Positions 1 through 9,787 of a DNA stretch of 64,000 bases are shown here, piece after piece. The notes below the pieces were generated by a model. That model did not search any database. It saw only the letters and a list, made by a program, of their open reading frames with translations, and was not told where the DNA came from. Within the stretch, counting starts at the first letter, position 1; each line of letters starts with the position of its first letter. The translations under genes and the position numbers were made by a program. Source of the DNA: Heloderma charlesbogerti (taxonomy: Eukaryota > Chordata > Lepidosauria > Squamata > Helodermatidae); contig JANEZZ010002670.1 in the NCBI GenBank assembly GCA_026122225.1, positions 248,001 to 312,000 on the forward strand, written 5' to 3'.

Positions 1-655
1 TAATCTCCCTTGTGGACCATGGGAATGCTGTAGACATCATATACCTCAACTTCAGCAAAGCTTTCAACAAAATGTCCTATGATATCCTGATGAGCAAACT
101 AGCTCAAAGTGGGCTAGATGAAACAACGATCCGCTGGATTCACAGTTGGCTACAGAATCGGACTCAAAGAGTGCTTATCAATGGGACCTTCTCAAACTGG
201 GGAGAGGTAACGAGTGGGGTACCGCAGGGCTCAGTCCTGGGCCCAGTGCTCTTCAACATTTTTGACTTGGAGGAGTCAACATTAATGACTTGGAGGAGGA
301 GGTGCAGGGAATGCTGATCAAATTTTCAGATGACACAAAATTGGGCGGGATAGTTCAGACTTCGAAAGACAGAAACAAAATTCAAAGTGATCTGGATAGA
401 TTGGAGCGCTGGGCAGAAAACAACAGAATGACATTTAACAGGGATAAATGCCATGTTCTGCACCTAGGAAAAAGAAACCAAATGCACAGTTACAAGATGG
501 GGGATACCAACAACAACACTACAAGTGAGAAGGCTCTTGGAATTGTTGTCGATCACAAGCTGAATATGAGCCAACAATGTGATGTGGCTGCAAAAAAAGG
601 CAAATGCTCTTTTGGGCTGCATTCATAGAAGCATAGCTTCCAAATCCCGGGAAGT
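1..655 (+). mobile_element. CR1 LINE, internal segment (cut by the window edge)
   Basis: This is the reverse-transcriptase part of a chicken-repeat-type CR1 retrotransposon. It runs off the left edge of the window, so its 5' extent is unknown. It is interrupted at 655 by an L2-like insertion and resumes at 1263. An uninterrupted CR1 copy at 58319-58420 reads straight through the same point (AATCCCAGGAAGTACTAG), which proves the nesting. Confidence 0.93.
12..628 (+). pseudogene. CR1 reverse transcriptase fragment, frameshifted
   Basis: The product would copy CR1 RNA into DNA at a nicked target. Residues from 12 show the family motifs in order: YLNFSKAFN (palm), the [15 protein letters not shown] segment and [12 protein letters not shown]. 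After a frame change the next frame (290-628) carries FSDDTKLGG, where the F-x-DD catalytic core is intact, then DKCHVLHLGKRNQMHSYK and LNMSQQCDVAAKK. The break comes from a short duplication: GACTTGGAGGAG occurs near 265 and again near 288, adding about 20 bp and shifting the frame. No endonuclease domain lies in the window. The downstream C-terminus is at 1388-1582. Expression as an active protein is not plausible. Confidence 0.92.
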
Positions 656-1262
656 TTAGACTACTGTAATGTGCTCTACGTGGGGTTACCCTTGAAGACG
701 GTTCGGAAACTGCAGCTGGTACAGAACGCGGCAGCTCACCTGATTAAAGGCAGCCACCGGCAAGATCACATCACTCCAGTGCTGAAGGAGTTGCACTGGT
801 TACCAGTTGTTTTCCGGGCCAAATTCAAGGTGTTGGTTTTGACCTTTAAAACCCTATCTGGTTCCGGCCCAGCCTATCTTAAGGAGCACCTCCAGCAGCA
901 CCAGACAGGCCGCTTAACAAGATCAGCCTCGGATGGCCTTCTCTCTGTCCCATCAGCCAGGACAGCTAGACTGGTGGGGATGAGGGAGAGGGCCTTTTCT
1001 GTGGTAGCCCCCACTCTGTGGAACTCCCCCCCTAGGGAACTCCGTCATGCCCCCTCTTTAATGAGCTTCCGTCATGCATTAAAAACGCTGTTGTTCAGGC
1101 AGGCATTTGGGGTGGGGTAGGGTATTTTAGAAAATGTTTTTATTGTAGAATTTTATTGTTTTAAACTGTTTTTATTGTATGTTGTACATCGCCCAGAGTG
1201 GCTGGGTGACCAGCCAGATGGGCGATTAATAAATTTAATAATAAAATAAAAAAATAATAAAT
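656..1262 (+). mobile_element. L2-like LINE 3' end nested in CR1
   Basis: A 5'-truncated LINE insertion of 607 bp. It contains the end of ORF2, a short 3' UTR (GTACATCGCCCAGAGTGGCT) and an A/T-rich tail of AATAAT/AATAAA units. The CR1 bases AAGT occur on both sides (652-655 and 1263-1266) and are a short target-site duplication. It is younger than the CR1 copy that hosts it. L2/Rex-type assignment rests on the ORF; the exact clade is not certain. Confidence 0.9.
671..1120 (+). pseudogene. L2-like ORF2 C-terminal fragment
   Basis: 149 codons are open. The fragment shows the C-terminal signature of L2-type LINE proteins: LQLVQNAAAHLI, HITPVLKELHWLPV, FKVLVLTFKTL, GPAYLKEHL, then RAFSVVAPTLWNSPP and a final FRHALKTLLFRQAFG. 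The catalytic reverse transcriptase lies upstream in full elements and is missing, so this is a truncated, non-functional piece. Related fragments lie at 42700-43419 (minus), 18300, 25160 and 35300. Confidence 0.9.
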
Positions 1263-1815
1263 AAGTACTAGTTCCCCTCTACTCAGCACTGGTTAGGCCT
1301 CATCTGGAGTACTGTGTCCAGTTCTGGGCACCGCATTTTAAGAAGGATGCAGACAAACTGGAGAGGGTTCAGAGGAGGGCAACAAAGATGATCAGGGGTC
1401 TGGAAACAAAGCCCTATGAAGAGAGACTGAAAGAACTGGGCGTGTCTAGCCTTGAGGAAAGAAGACTGAGGGGAGATATGATAGCACTCTTCAAGTACTT
1501 GAAAGGTTGTCACAGAGGGGAAGGCCAGGATCTCTTCTCGATCATCCCAGAGTGCAGGACACAGAATAATGGGCTCAAGTAACAGGAAGCCAGATTCCGG
1601 CTGAACATCAGGAAAAACTTCCTGACTGTTAGAGCAATATGACAATGGAACCAATTCCCTAGGGAGGTGGTGGGCTCTCACACTGGAGGCATTCAAGACA
1701 AGGCTGGACAGCCATCTGTCAAGGATGCTCTGACTTGGATTCCTGCATTGAGCAGGGGGTTGGACTCGATGGCCTTGTAGGCCCCTTCCAACCCTACTAT
1801 GCTATGATTCTATGA
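1263..1815 (+). mobile_element. CR1 LINE, 3' end
   Basis: Continuation of the CR1 copy at 1-655. It encodes the C-terminal motifs [16 protein letters not shown] and [16 protein letters not shown] (open in 1388-1582) and ends with the CR1 3' UTR (GAGCAGGGGGTTGGACTCGA) and the ATTCTATGA octamer-like tail. Confidence 0.95.
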
Positions 1816-1931
1816 AATCACGGTGCAGGGGACCTTCTGAGATGGTCCGTTTTAGATGGTTTCCACAAAATGGCACATGATTTGTCTACAGTGGGAGGGG
1901 CCAGGGGAGCTTTTGCGTTTCATTCAGGGCC

Positions 1932-2215
1932 TGAGACATAGGAAGCTGCCTTCTGGCAAGTCAGAACTCTGGCCCAACTGGCTCAGGATTGTGTATATAC
2001 CAGCCTTCCCCAACCTGGTGACCTCCTGATGTTTTTGGACTGCAACTCCCATCATCACCAGTCGGCATGACCAATGGTCAGAGATGATGAGGATGTAGTA
2101 CAAAACTTCTGGAGAGCACCAGGATGGGGAAGGCTGGTCTAGACATGGACTGGCAGTGGCTTTCGGGGGTTTCGGGCAGGTACTTGGGACCTGGGGCTTG
2201 CCAAGCATGTGCTTT
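1932..2215 (-). mobile_element. tRNA-derived SINE (type 2), interrupted
   Basis: The minus strand carries the tail-proximal half of a tRNA-derived SINE whose fuller copies are at 49446-49640 and 41936-42465. It is split by the MITE at 2001-2136. Shared landmarks are ACATAGGAAGCTGCCTTCTG and GACTGGCAGTGGCT. The tRNA-like head is missing or decayed here. Confidence 0.75.
2001..2136. mobile_element. Short palindromic hAT-type MITE (CAGCCTTCCCC ends)
   Basis: 136 bp with inverted ends CAGCCTTCCCCAACCTGG / CCAGGATGGGGAAGGCTG and a middle containing GGACTGCAACTCCCATCATC. The flanks GTATATAC (1993-2000) and GTCTAGAC (2137-2144) match at 6 of 8 positions, consistent with an 8-bp duplication. It sits inside the type 2 SINE. 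Relatives lie at 5931, 8999, 35396 and 39270. Confidence 0.8.
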
Positions 2216-2248
2216 GACTACAGAGCTGTGGACCCTCCCTTAAAGGAT

Positions 2249-2895
2249 AAGAACATAAGAAGAGCCATCCCGGATCAGACCAGGGGTCCATCTAGTCTAA
2301 CATTCTGTTCACACAGTGGCCAACCAGATGGCCACCAGAAACCCACAAGCAGGACATGAATGCAAAAGCACCCTCCTGCCCATGTTCCTCAGCAACTGGT
2401 GTACATAGGCATACCACCTCTGATAATAAAAGTAGCACATAGCAATCAGGACTAGTAGCCATTGAGAGCCTTCTCCTCCAGGAATTTGTCTAATCCCCTT
2501 TTAAAGCCATCCAAATTGGTGGCCATCACTACGTCTTGTGGTAGCGAATTCCATAGTTTAACTATGCACTGAATGGAGAAGTAGTTAGGATCATAGAATA
2601 GTAGGGTTGGAAGGGGCCTACAAGACCGTCGAGTCCAGCCCCCCACGCAATGCAGGAATCCAAGTCAGAGCATCCCTGACAGATGGCTGTCCAGCCTCGT
2701 CTTGAATGCCTCCAGTGTGGGAGAGCCCACCACTTCCCTAGGTAATTGGTTCCATTGTCGTATTGCTCTAACAGTCAGGACGTTTTTCCTGATGTTCAAC
2801 CAGAACTTCTTTTTATCTGTCCTCAATCTCCCAGCAATCAGCTTCATGGAATGACCGCAGGAAACCAGACAGGATAATGTTCTTGTCGGGTTTGA
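2249..2895 (-). mobile_element. CR1-clade LINE, second subfamily (3' end)
   Basis: On the minus strand this encodes LWNSLPQDVVMATNLDGF and FLEEKALNGY, a CR1-clade C-terminus, followed by a 3' UTR with GTGTGAACAGAATG and GGATGGCTCTTCTTATG. It differs from the CR1 copies at 1-1815 in its 3' UTR. A standard CR1 copy (2589-2805) interrupts it. Another copy lies at 9262-9680. Confidence 0.8.
2589..2805 (-). mobile_element. CR1 LINE 3' end nested in another LINE
   Basis: The minus strand reads NIRKNVLTVRAIRQWNQLPR and FKTRLDSHLSG, then the CR1 3' UTR and the ATTCTATGAT tail. The host LINE resumes at 2806 (CTTCTTTTTATCTGTCCTC). The order of insertion is therefore host LINE first, CR1 later. Confidence 0.9.
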
Positions 2896-2904
2896 TTTCA
2901 TTTC

Positions 2905-3300
2905 ATTGATTACATTTCTGTACTGCCCAATAGCTGAAGCTCTCTGGGCAGTTTACAAAGATTAAAAACTTTTTAAAAATACATTATACGTAATATAAAA
3001 AAACCACTTACATACAAACATATAAACAGTCAGCACACACAGAGACACACATATATCTAGACAAGTTTAACAAACAACAATAAGAACAATGCAGATCCTG
3101 ATTAAAACCTCATCATATGCTTCCAAATGCCGGGGAGTAAAGGAAGATCTTAACCAGGTGCCAAAAAGGTAACAATGTTGGCACCAGGCAGGCCTCATCA
3201 GAGAGATCATTCCAGAGCTCGGTTTGGGGGGGGGACACCACTGAGAAGGCCCTCTCCCTAGTTGCCGCCTTCCGAGCCTCCCTCAGGGGAGGCACCTGAA
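2905..3300 (-). mobile_element. L2-like LINE 3' end
   Basis: The minus strand encodes a worn C-terminus (RERAFSVVSP, LWNDLSDEA, LYSPAFGSI) followed by a 3' UTR with CAGAGAGCTTCAGC and GGGCAGTACAG, the same 3' UTR seen at 44951-45025. Frameshifts and stops are present. Confidence 0.75.
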
Positions 3301-3540
3301 GGAGGGACTCAGACGATGAACATAGGGGACATAGAGTCATTGTTCCAAGACACAAATGTGAGAACTGCTATACTGCACAGCACATGCGTCCTGTCCAGTG
3401 AGGATGATGTGATTCAAGGTACAGGGAGCCCAAACCCAAAGTTTAGTGCCACCACATTCAACACAGTTCATGGATGATGATGACGACCTTCCAAGTTAAC
3501 CCTACATTCAGCCAGCACGATGGCAATATATTGACCTAGC
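3301..3540. other. Unassigned stretch
   Basis: No repeat family, reading frame or regulatory structure is recognised. It may continue the L2-like element at its left edge. Confidence 0.4.
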
Positions 3541-3570
3541 CATTCATTCATTCATTCATTCATTCATTCA
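3541..3570 (+). repeat. (ATTC)n microsatellite
   Basis: About seven and a half perfect tetranucleotide units. Confidence 0.97.
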
Positions 3571-4670
3571 AAGCACTTTTCACCTCCAGCCCAAAAAGTT
3601 GAAAACAGCAACTTTCAAAGATAAGTCCCTGCCCTCAGACATACAGTCCAAAAGACATGACACAAAAGAAAAAGGACTGGAAGCGAAAAGAAGGAGAAAG
3701 CAAACCCAGGTACTACTTCTTAGTTGCACAACATGTTTATAGGTGTTCTCTCCTATAGGGAGGAGGGAAGCCAGCTCCCTACAGATGCTCCAGCTGATGG
3801 ATGGGGACAGGCAGGTCTTCTCCCTTTCCACGGTGTTCTTCATGGGAGGCAGGGGGAGCAGCCTCCTGGTAGCCCTCAGTCCGCTGAAGGGCAGCACACT
3901 TTGGCCTTTGCCAGGCATACACCACCAGATTCAAACGGCGGGTCTCCATCCACCCTAACCCTAGCCCCACAAATTTTCCCATACCTCCACCCACTCCCAC
4001 ACCAGAATTTATGTTACCCTAAATAAATTACCTAAGTTTCACACACACGTGCATGCGTTCCTGCACATGCTCACACACAGCACACACACAGGCACACGCT
4101 CAGCAACTATTCCAGTCCTCTAATCCATCCATCCCTTGGTCTCCCAAACCTAAATCTCCGTGGCTGAAGTGGGGCAGGGCACATGGGGGACTAAAGCTGA
4201 GCCTCTCTCACATCCAGTCTTACCATACTCGCTCCCTTCTACAGCATTCCGGCGATCGAAGAGTTACCTCTACATTTCAGAAGAATGTTATTGCTGTGCC
4301 GGTATACTGACCGGAATTGGTTCTGGGAACAGGCTATTTAGCATCCTCAGATTTGTACACTGACAGGAACCTAATCAGCATCCACCACTCCAATCTCGTT
4401 GGAAACCATATCTTGCACTCCCTTGATGGAACATGGAAGTGCTTACATTTCCTCATTCCCTCGGACTCTTCTTCCACTCTCTGATGTGAGATAATGAGGG
4501 GGCAGTGCAGTCAAGTGGACTAATCCATGGAAGAAAGCCAGCTCTGCTCAGTAATTAGATGACCTTGGGCACATTATGAACTCCATATTGTAGCTTCACT
4601 ATATTTTTTAAACACAGTGTGGGCAAAGAGAGAGGGTAGGCCCATCGACAGAAATAAACATACACATGAC
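3571..4670. other. Unassigned stretch with a CA-rich patch
   Basis: The part at 3580-3700 (GTCCCTGCCCTCAGACATAC) resembles an old interspersed-repeat tail but cannot be named. A CA/TG-rich patch lies at 4038-4102. The overlapping short frames between 3580 and 4363 show no family motif and are taken as chance. Confidence 0.4.
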
Positions 4671-5047
4671 TAGAGATGTACGGACTGGGTAAAATCCACT
4701 CTTGTCAGGCACCTTTTGTTCCGTCGCCCACTCACAGACGGATGCGAATATTTTTTTTTTTCATCACGCGGAGAAATATGCAAATTATTACATAAGTATT
4801 TACATTATTTGCCTCAGTACATCATATTTAGTGTATTGTCCCCCATTCCATTTAACATTTCCTTAGCAGAAACTTACGTATTTTTCTACGAATTTATAGG
4901 TGTAAATTTCAGGAAAGTAAAAAAGTCATCTGAAAGCCCACGGACTCCACATGGCCTGAGTGGGGTGCTTCACAGCAGATTCCGCAGGTCGGATTCTTAG
5001 AAATCCAAGCTCATTTTAGTCTGGCTCAAATTTCTCCAGCATCCCTA
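4671..5047 (+). mobile_element. hAT-type MITE, TAGAGATGTACGG...CATCCCTA
   Basis: Inverted ends and a body containing GTCAGGCACCTTTTGTTCC at the left and CTCAAATTTCTCCAGCATCC at the right. The same family is at 54347-54750 (opposite orientation, good TSD), 16451-16864, part of 29850-30182, and 56104-56516. The flanks CACATGAC and CATGCAAC match only weakly. Confidence 0.78.
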
Positions 5048-5067
5048 CATGCAACTAGAGACTCACT

Positions 5068-5486
5068 TACAGATGTCCATCTCCAGGAAAGCTGGCCGTC
5101 TGGGGGCTTGCCAGATTTCCACCATGTCACCGACCCTGCTTGCATTCGAGAGCTGAGCCATGGGTTTCTTCCCAAAATCTGGGAACTTTGTCGGTCTGTT
5201 TTTTAATTTTGTAAAAAGCAATTTATGCAAATTGCATGTGCAATTTGGACAAATTATGCAAACTGAGGCCATAATTTGCACAAAGTTCACAAGTTGTGGC
5301 CACAATTTACACAAATTGCTTTTTATACAATGTTTAAAAAAAAAAACTGGAAATCCACAAACTGGCCTGATTCTATTCAGATGAAGTTGGGCCAGCACAT
5401 GGGAAAGTGAGCTGAAGTCCATGGGGGCCAAACTGATTAAAACCCATCGAGCTTCACCTCCCAGATGGATACCTCCACCATCCCTA
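5068..5486 (+). mobile_element. hAT-type MITE with perfect 8-bp TSD
   Basis: 419 bp with ends TACAGATGTCC and CCACCATCCCTA, flanked by GACTCACT on both sides (5060-5067 and 5487-5494). The middle holds inverted GCAATTTATGCAAATTGC-type segments. Ends of the form TARNG with 8-bp duplications are typical of hAT transposons. No coding capacity. Confidence 0.92.
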
Positions 5487-5504
5487 GACTCACTATACTT
5501 TTAC

Positions 5505-5926
5505 TAGGGATGTATGAGAACTTTGTTATTGCTTGCAAAACATCTGAGTGTGACCCATTCGAAGCCCCAGACCTGAGCATGAGCATGTGTCCACCAAAAA
5601 TGTTCACAAATCATCAAACATGTGACTGTGTTCATCTCATTCCAAATTCCAAATTCAACTGTGCAAATTTCTTAATTTCTGCAAATTTCCGTAGTAGACC
5701 TAATTAGCCCTGCTTTAGCCTATGGAGGAAATGTGCACAAATTAGGAGATTTGTGCAAATTTTGGGAGATCTCTCATTCAATCACTGTTTGATTTATGCA
5801 AATCTCCCATTTGCACAAAGCAAGTAGTGATTGCGACCAAAAACAGGAATCCAGCAGGAGATGAGCAACAAAATAATGTTCGGAGAATCCTAATGATTTC
5901 AAACATTGCTTTTTTGCCCATCCTTA
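5505..5926 (+). mobile_element. hAT-type MITE, TAGGGATGTATGAG subfamily
   Basis: 422 bp from TAGGGATGTATGAG to GCCCATCCTTA. The flanks ACTTTTAC (5497-5504) and GTTTTTAC (5927-5934) match at 6 of 8 positions. The centre is palindromic (GCCTATGGAGGAAATGTGC and relatives). An opposite-orientation copy is at 8608-9018. Confidence 0.85.
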
Positions 5927-5930
5927 GTTT

Positions 5931-6236
5931 TTACTTCCCCAACCTCAATCCCTCCAGATGGTTTCAACTGCAAGCCCCATCATTCTTGGCCATTGGCTGT
6001 GTTAGATGAGGCTGATGGGAGTTGTATGATTCCCTAGGGAGGTGGTGGGCTCTCCCACACTGGAGGCATTCAAGATGAGGCTGGACAGCCATCTGTCAGG
6101 GATGCTTTGACTTGGATTCCTGCATTGAGCAGGGGGTTGGACTCAATGGTCTCATAGGCCCCTTCCAACCCTACTATTCTATGATTCTATGTCATTCATA
6201 ACATCTGGAGGACATCAGGTTAGGGAGGGCTGCTCT
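5931..6236. mobile_element. CAGCCTTCCCC-type MITE split by CR1
   Basis: Left half CTTCCCCAACCTCAATCCC to GGGAGTTGTA, right half AACATCTGGAGGACATCAGG to GGGAGGGCTGC. A CR1 3' end (6028-6191) is inserted in the middle. Confidence 0.8.
6028..6191 (+). mobile_element. CR1 LINE, extreme 3' end
   Basis: 164 bp: the last codons (CCTAGGGAGGTGGTGGGC), the 3' UTR with GAGCAGGGGGTTGGACTC and the ATTCTATGATTCTATG tail. Strongly 5'-truncated, as most CR1 copies are. Confidence 0.95.
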
Positions 6237-6377
6237 TTACCTTATGGCTAGGGATGCCTGAGAAATTCAATCTTCATGAATTCCAGTATGAACTGACCTG
6301 TTTCCCATCTCTTTGGTTAACATTCCAATCAGGACATAGTTATCCATCAGATTTTGCACTTCTCTCAATGTTGCAGC

Positions 6378-7228
6378 TAGGGATGGATGAACCTGTCAAT
6401 TTTGCTTTTTCCAACATTTTTTTTTAATTGCAGATTCTTTCCATTCTGTTTATGAAGAAATCTGTAGGTTTTGATATCAAACAAGTTCTCACCCATCTGC
6501 ACTGCCAATTCAGTCAGTACAGCTATTTGCAGTGTGTGGACGGCATGTTGTACCTGCCTGCCGTATAGCTGTTATAATGAGGAACCTGTCAGAAAAAAAG
6601 AGATGGCAGCCCTAATTAAGTGCCACAAACACAGGGATTCAAACCCAGAACTTTCAGAGCTAAGCACCCAAGCCCTGGGCCTAGATGGAGAAATCTCTCT
6701 TTTTGACTTTTCTCCACATTCTATTTTTGTTATGTCCTTTCTGACCCATTTATAAAGAAATTTGCAAATGTTATTGATATAAATATAGATACATATTTCA
6801 TAACGTAACAGGCAAAACGGGGATACATATATATCCTTTAATTTCTATCAAATGCTTCAGCTTCTGCCTTCATCAGGGACAGTTAGTAGAAGAGATTAAA
6901 TGAAACACAGGCTCCTGGGGGACAGTTGTAGAATGTTAGTGTTGTGGATGGAATTCCCAGAGTGGGGAAATACAGGAGGTGGTGTCATCCTCCAAGTATA
7001 GGGTATTTGGAGTCAATGTGTTCAGTCGGTGAATCCAAAGTTTTTCACTTGTTTCAAAGATTGCCAGGTAAGATGGTTGTTGTATGGAACTCTTATGATG
7101 TCTGAAAGGCTGTGGCCTTCAGACTTAAAGTGTTTTGCCACAGGTTGTTCATTATAGATGACTTGTGGTTATCAGTAGAGATGACTTGTGGTTTCTGAAC
7201 CTTGTATGGAGATTTTCACCCGTCCCTA
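6378..7228 (+). mobile_element. hAT-type element with perfect TSD, carrying a Penelope-like fragment
   Basis: 851 bp from TAGGGATGGATGAAC to CACCCGTCCCTA. Flanks are GTTGCAGC at 6370-6377 and 7229-7236, a perfect 8-bp duplication. The interior contains a Penelope-like tail (6790-7165) and an unidentified 180-bp stretch at 6520-6700. It inserted into, or next to, an older element starting at 6249 (TAGGGATGCCTGAG). Confidence 0.9.
6790..7165 (-). pseudogene. Penelope-like element, GIY-YIG endonuclease C-terminus and 3' tail
   Basis: Penelope-like elements encode a reverse transcriptase fused to a C-terminal GIY-YIG nuclease. The minus strand from about 7165 reads NEQPVAKHFKSEGHSLSDII; after a frameshift it reads WIHRLNTLTPNTLY, the usual end of the nuclease domain. 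It is followed by a 3' UTR with CTGATGAAGGCAGAAGCTG. The catalytic GIY and YIG motifs lie upstream in full copies and are absent. Similar tails are at 24590-24730 and possibly 23132-23275. Only the terminal piece survives, so it is inactive. Confidence 0.82.
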
Positions 7229-7262
7229 GTTGCAGCACGGTTCTTCATGTGTAGGGCTGTAC

Positions 7263-7710
7263 CTTAAGGGTGCAATGCTAGTGGAATTCCCATCAGCCTC
7301 CAAACGTGGAGGCTGACAGGGATCCTATGCAGAGCAGGAGCAGTGCAGAGGAAATCTTGACCTCTGTGTTCCCCACACTCTGCATTTTGGCTGGACAGGC
7401 TTTTTCACCTATATATGGAAGGAGGCTGCAGAAGGCTGGAGATAGCTTGTATGCCCACTTCCCAAGTCCCCTCCCTATTCCTGCCCACAGGAACAACCCT
7501 TTCTATTCTCTCTAAGGTCTCCTTTGCAACCTCGGAGAGGCAGGGAGTGCAGTTCTCTCCATGTGGGCTGTGAGGGGGAGGGGTGGGGAGCTCAGATTCC
7601 TGGGTCCAAGGTCAGAGTGGTGTCCCCAACCTCAGTTCCAGGAATCCAAACTATCCTATGCCCACCCTCAGACATTGTCTAGGGGCCATAGGATTGCTCT
7701 CCCCATGTAT
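7263..7710. mobile_element. Palindromic element with GGGCGCAATCCTAT-type ends
   Basis: Left end TTAAGGGTGCAATGCTAG, right end CCATAGGATTGCTC, with inverted internal arms (left CCTCTGTGTTCCCC; right GGGAGTGCAGTTCTCTCC). The family recurs at 15657, 22645, 25535, 39131 and 54905. No clear TSD was found here. Confidence 0.65.
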
Positions 7711-8244
7711 CAAAATTTAAATCCATATTTTGAGAGACCACACACATTTAAAAATGTATTACAATATGTATTTTGAGAGGATATTTTTTGCATTGCCCAT
7801 CAATGGGGAAACTGAACTGAAGGGAATTATGGGTAAAAACATGCATAACTGACTCAGAGCAGAAATAGACAGGTTTTCCCATCCCTACTATGGCCTCCTT
7901 GTGGAGGCCTCTCAAAACAGCCCTTAGCTTCTCATATGGTAGCTGCTCCTCACAAGAATGAGGAAATACACAGTAGCTACCCATCTGGGCCATTTCCATT
8001 GCATGAAGAGTGTCTATCCCAGCCTTTCCCAGCTTGGTGTCCTCCAGACTGTGTGAGGGCATGGAGAGGAGGTGAACAGCATGTATTCCAACATTTGCAG
8101 GGTGGGTTGGTCCTTATGTGTGGAGAGCCAGAGTTTCAAAGCTGGGTTGCTAGGAGCAACTGTACAATGTGGGTTAAAAATAAGCATCAGGAGAGCAAAC
8201 AGTTGTCAGGAGCCAGTGTCCTGGGGAGACTGCTGTTGATGAGC
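7711..8244. other. Unassigned stretch with small repeat pieces
   Basis: A MITE right end (GTTTTCCCATCCCTA) lies near 7876-7890 and a fragment of the CAGCCTTCCCC MITE (CCCAGCTTGGTGTCCTCC) at 8020-8048. The rest is not recognised. Confidence 0.45.
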
Positions 8245-8607
8245 TAGGGATGGTGGAGAAATCCTCTGTGGACTCAAATATGGCTGGATTCTCAAGAATC
8301 CAAGCTATGAGGTCCACAGCAGATCAGCCCTATTCACCTCCAGGTCTCCTGGATTCCCTGTAGGGCAGCTCTCCTCCATTCTAAATGTCACGATAGGCTA
8401 ATGGTGGCCTCTATTAGCCTATTGTGATGTTTACAATGGAGGAGAATATATACATTATATTTTCCTTCCGTAATCTTAAGTATCAAGCAGACATTTATTA
8501 CATTCCCCTCCTCAAACCAAAGCATCTTCAAGCACCCACCCATTCCCATATGGGTCTTGGATATAGACAAATTAATTCCCACAAGCTCACATCCTTGGCT
8601 TCATCTA
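8245..8607 (+). mobile_element. Possible hAT-type element with a GATAGGCTAA hairpin
   Basis: Starts TAGGGATGGTGGAGAAATCC, like the large P elements, and carries a hairpin at 8390-8427 (ACGATAGGCTAATGG / TATTAGCCTATTGTG). The flanks TGATGAGC (8237-8244) and TATGAGC after 8607 are alike with a one-base gap. The right end is uncertain. Confidence 0.5.
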
Positions 8608-9018
8608 TATGAGCGAACGAGTGGTATTTGAGATTGCTAGGATTCTCCAAACATCATCTCACCCAATTCCCATTTGCAATTGCTACTCACCACTCACTGT
8701 ATGTGAATGGGAAACTTGCACAAATTGAGCAGTGACTGAGTGGGAGATTTGCTCCCCAAATTTGAACAAATTTCCTAATTTGCACAACTTTCCTCCATAG
8801 ACTGAAGCAGAGCTGATCAGTCTATGGAGGAAATTTGCACTGATTCCCTAATTTGAAATTTGAACAGGGAATGGGGAAACAGCTGAACACAAGCATGTGT
8901 TCTACAATTTACAAATATTTTTGGCAGACACTTGCTCGTGCTCACGTTCGGACTTCTGAATGGGGCAGGCTGGCATGATTTGTGAGCAAAATCAAAATTC
9001 TCATACATCCCTTGTTTT
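8608..9018 (-). mobile_element. hAT-type MITE, TAGGGATGTATGAG subfamily, reversed
   Basis: Reverse-oriented relative of 5505-5926: on the minus strand it begins AGGGATGTATGAGAATTTTG and contains the same central palindrome (CTATGGAGGAAATTTGC). It abuts the MITE fragment at 8999-9118. Confidence 0.8.
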
Positions 9019-9118
9019 GGATTACAACTCTCATCAGCATGAGCCAGCATGGATGATGGTCAGAGGTGATGGGAGTTGTAGTCAAAGGCATCTGGATGGT
9101 CAACCGGGTTGGGGAGGC
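8999..9118. mobile_element. CAGCCTTCCCC-type MITE, right part
   Basis: GGATTACAACTCTCATCAGC to GGTTGGGGAGGC, the palindromic core and right end of the family at 2001-2136. Its left end is missing. Confidence 0.75.
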
Positions 9119-9261
9119 GATCTAACCCATCCTCAGTCACCAGATAGTGTAGGTGGAGTTGAATTCCTCCCTAGGTGTTACCAGCTGGGCTTACTAGCAA
9201 ATGAACCTTTCCAGAGCCATAGTTTCATCACTGATACTCAGGAATAGTTCTTAGACCCTAA

Positions 9262-9680
9262 AAACTGCATTGTTAGATCAGGCTAAGATCCATCTAGTCC
9301 ACATTCCATGTAGTGGAGGCTGGTAGCTCCAATGTTAGTGGGGCAGTGAATTCTCTCTGGGGTTCAGTCACAACCAGTCAGAACTCTAAAAGAGCTGTCC
9401 AATGTGCTGAACTTATTTTGTGGCTAGGGTTTAGCACCTTGGATAGCTCCTTTAGAGTTCTGGCTGGTTCTGACTGAAACCCAGAGTGGATTCACTGCTC
9501 CATGACATCGGCACCACCGGCCTCCACTAATTCCATGGCTATTAGGGCACCTGGGCACACAGAACCAGAGCTTGAAGCCAATCGTCTTCTGCTCTTATTT
9601 GTTTTGTTCCCAGCATCTAGTATTAAGAGGTTGACTGCTCCTGTGCATGGAGGTTTTATTTAACTTTACATATTTTCTCA
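9262..9680 (-). mobile_element. CR1-clade LINE, second subfamily, 3' UTR
   Basis: Same LINE as 2249-2895 by its 3' UTR landmarks (AGATCCATCTAGTCCACATT and CAGCATCTAGTATTAAGAGG). Interrupted by the hAT element at 9311-9529. Confidence 0.65.
9311..9529. mobile_element. hAT-type palindromic MITE (TAGTGGAGGCTGG ends) with perfect TSD
   Basis: 219 bp with ends TAGTGGAGGCTGGTAGCTCC and ACCGGCCTCCACTA, flanked by ATTCCATG at 9303-9310 and 9530-9537. The body is one long imperfect palindrome (CAGAACTCTAAAAGAGCTGT against ATAGCTCCTTTAGAGTTCTG). Copies are at 50531-50735 and 62192-62410. Confidence 0.93.
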
Positions 9681-9787
9681 GCTGAAAGGGAAAATTGCAC
9701 AGCGTGATCTTTCAGAACTGCTTCCCAGCTAGCTCTGGAATAGACACCTATACCGGTCTGTCTGATCTGGTCCCAAGTGAACAAATC

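Noticed and set aside
7876..7898. CTATGGCC after CATCCCTA as a TSD
   Set aside because: The upstream match GGCCATAG is in inverted orientation and belongs to the end of another element.
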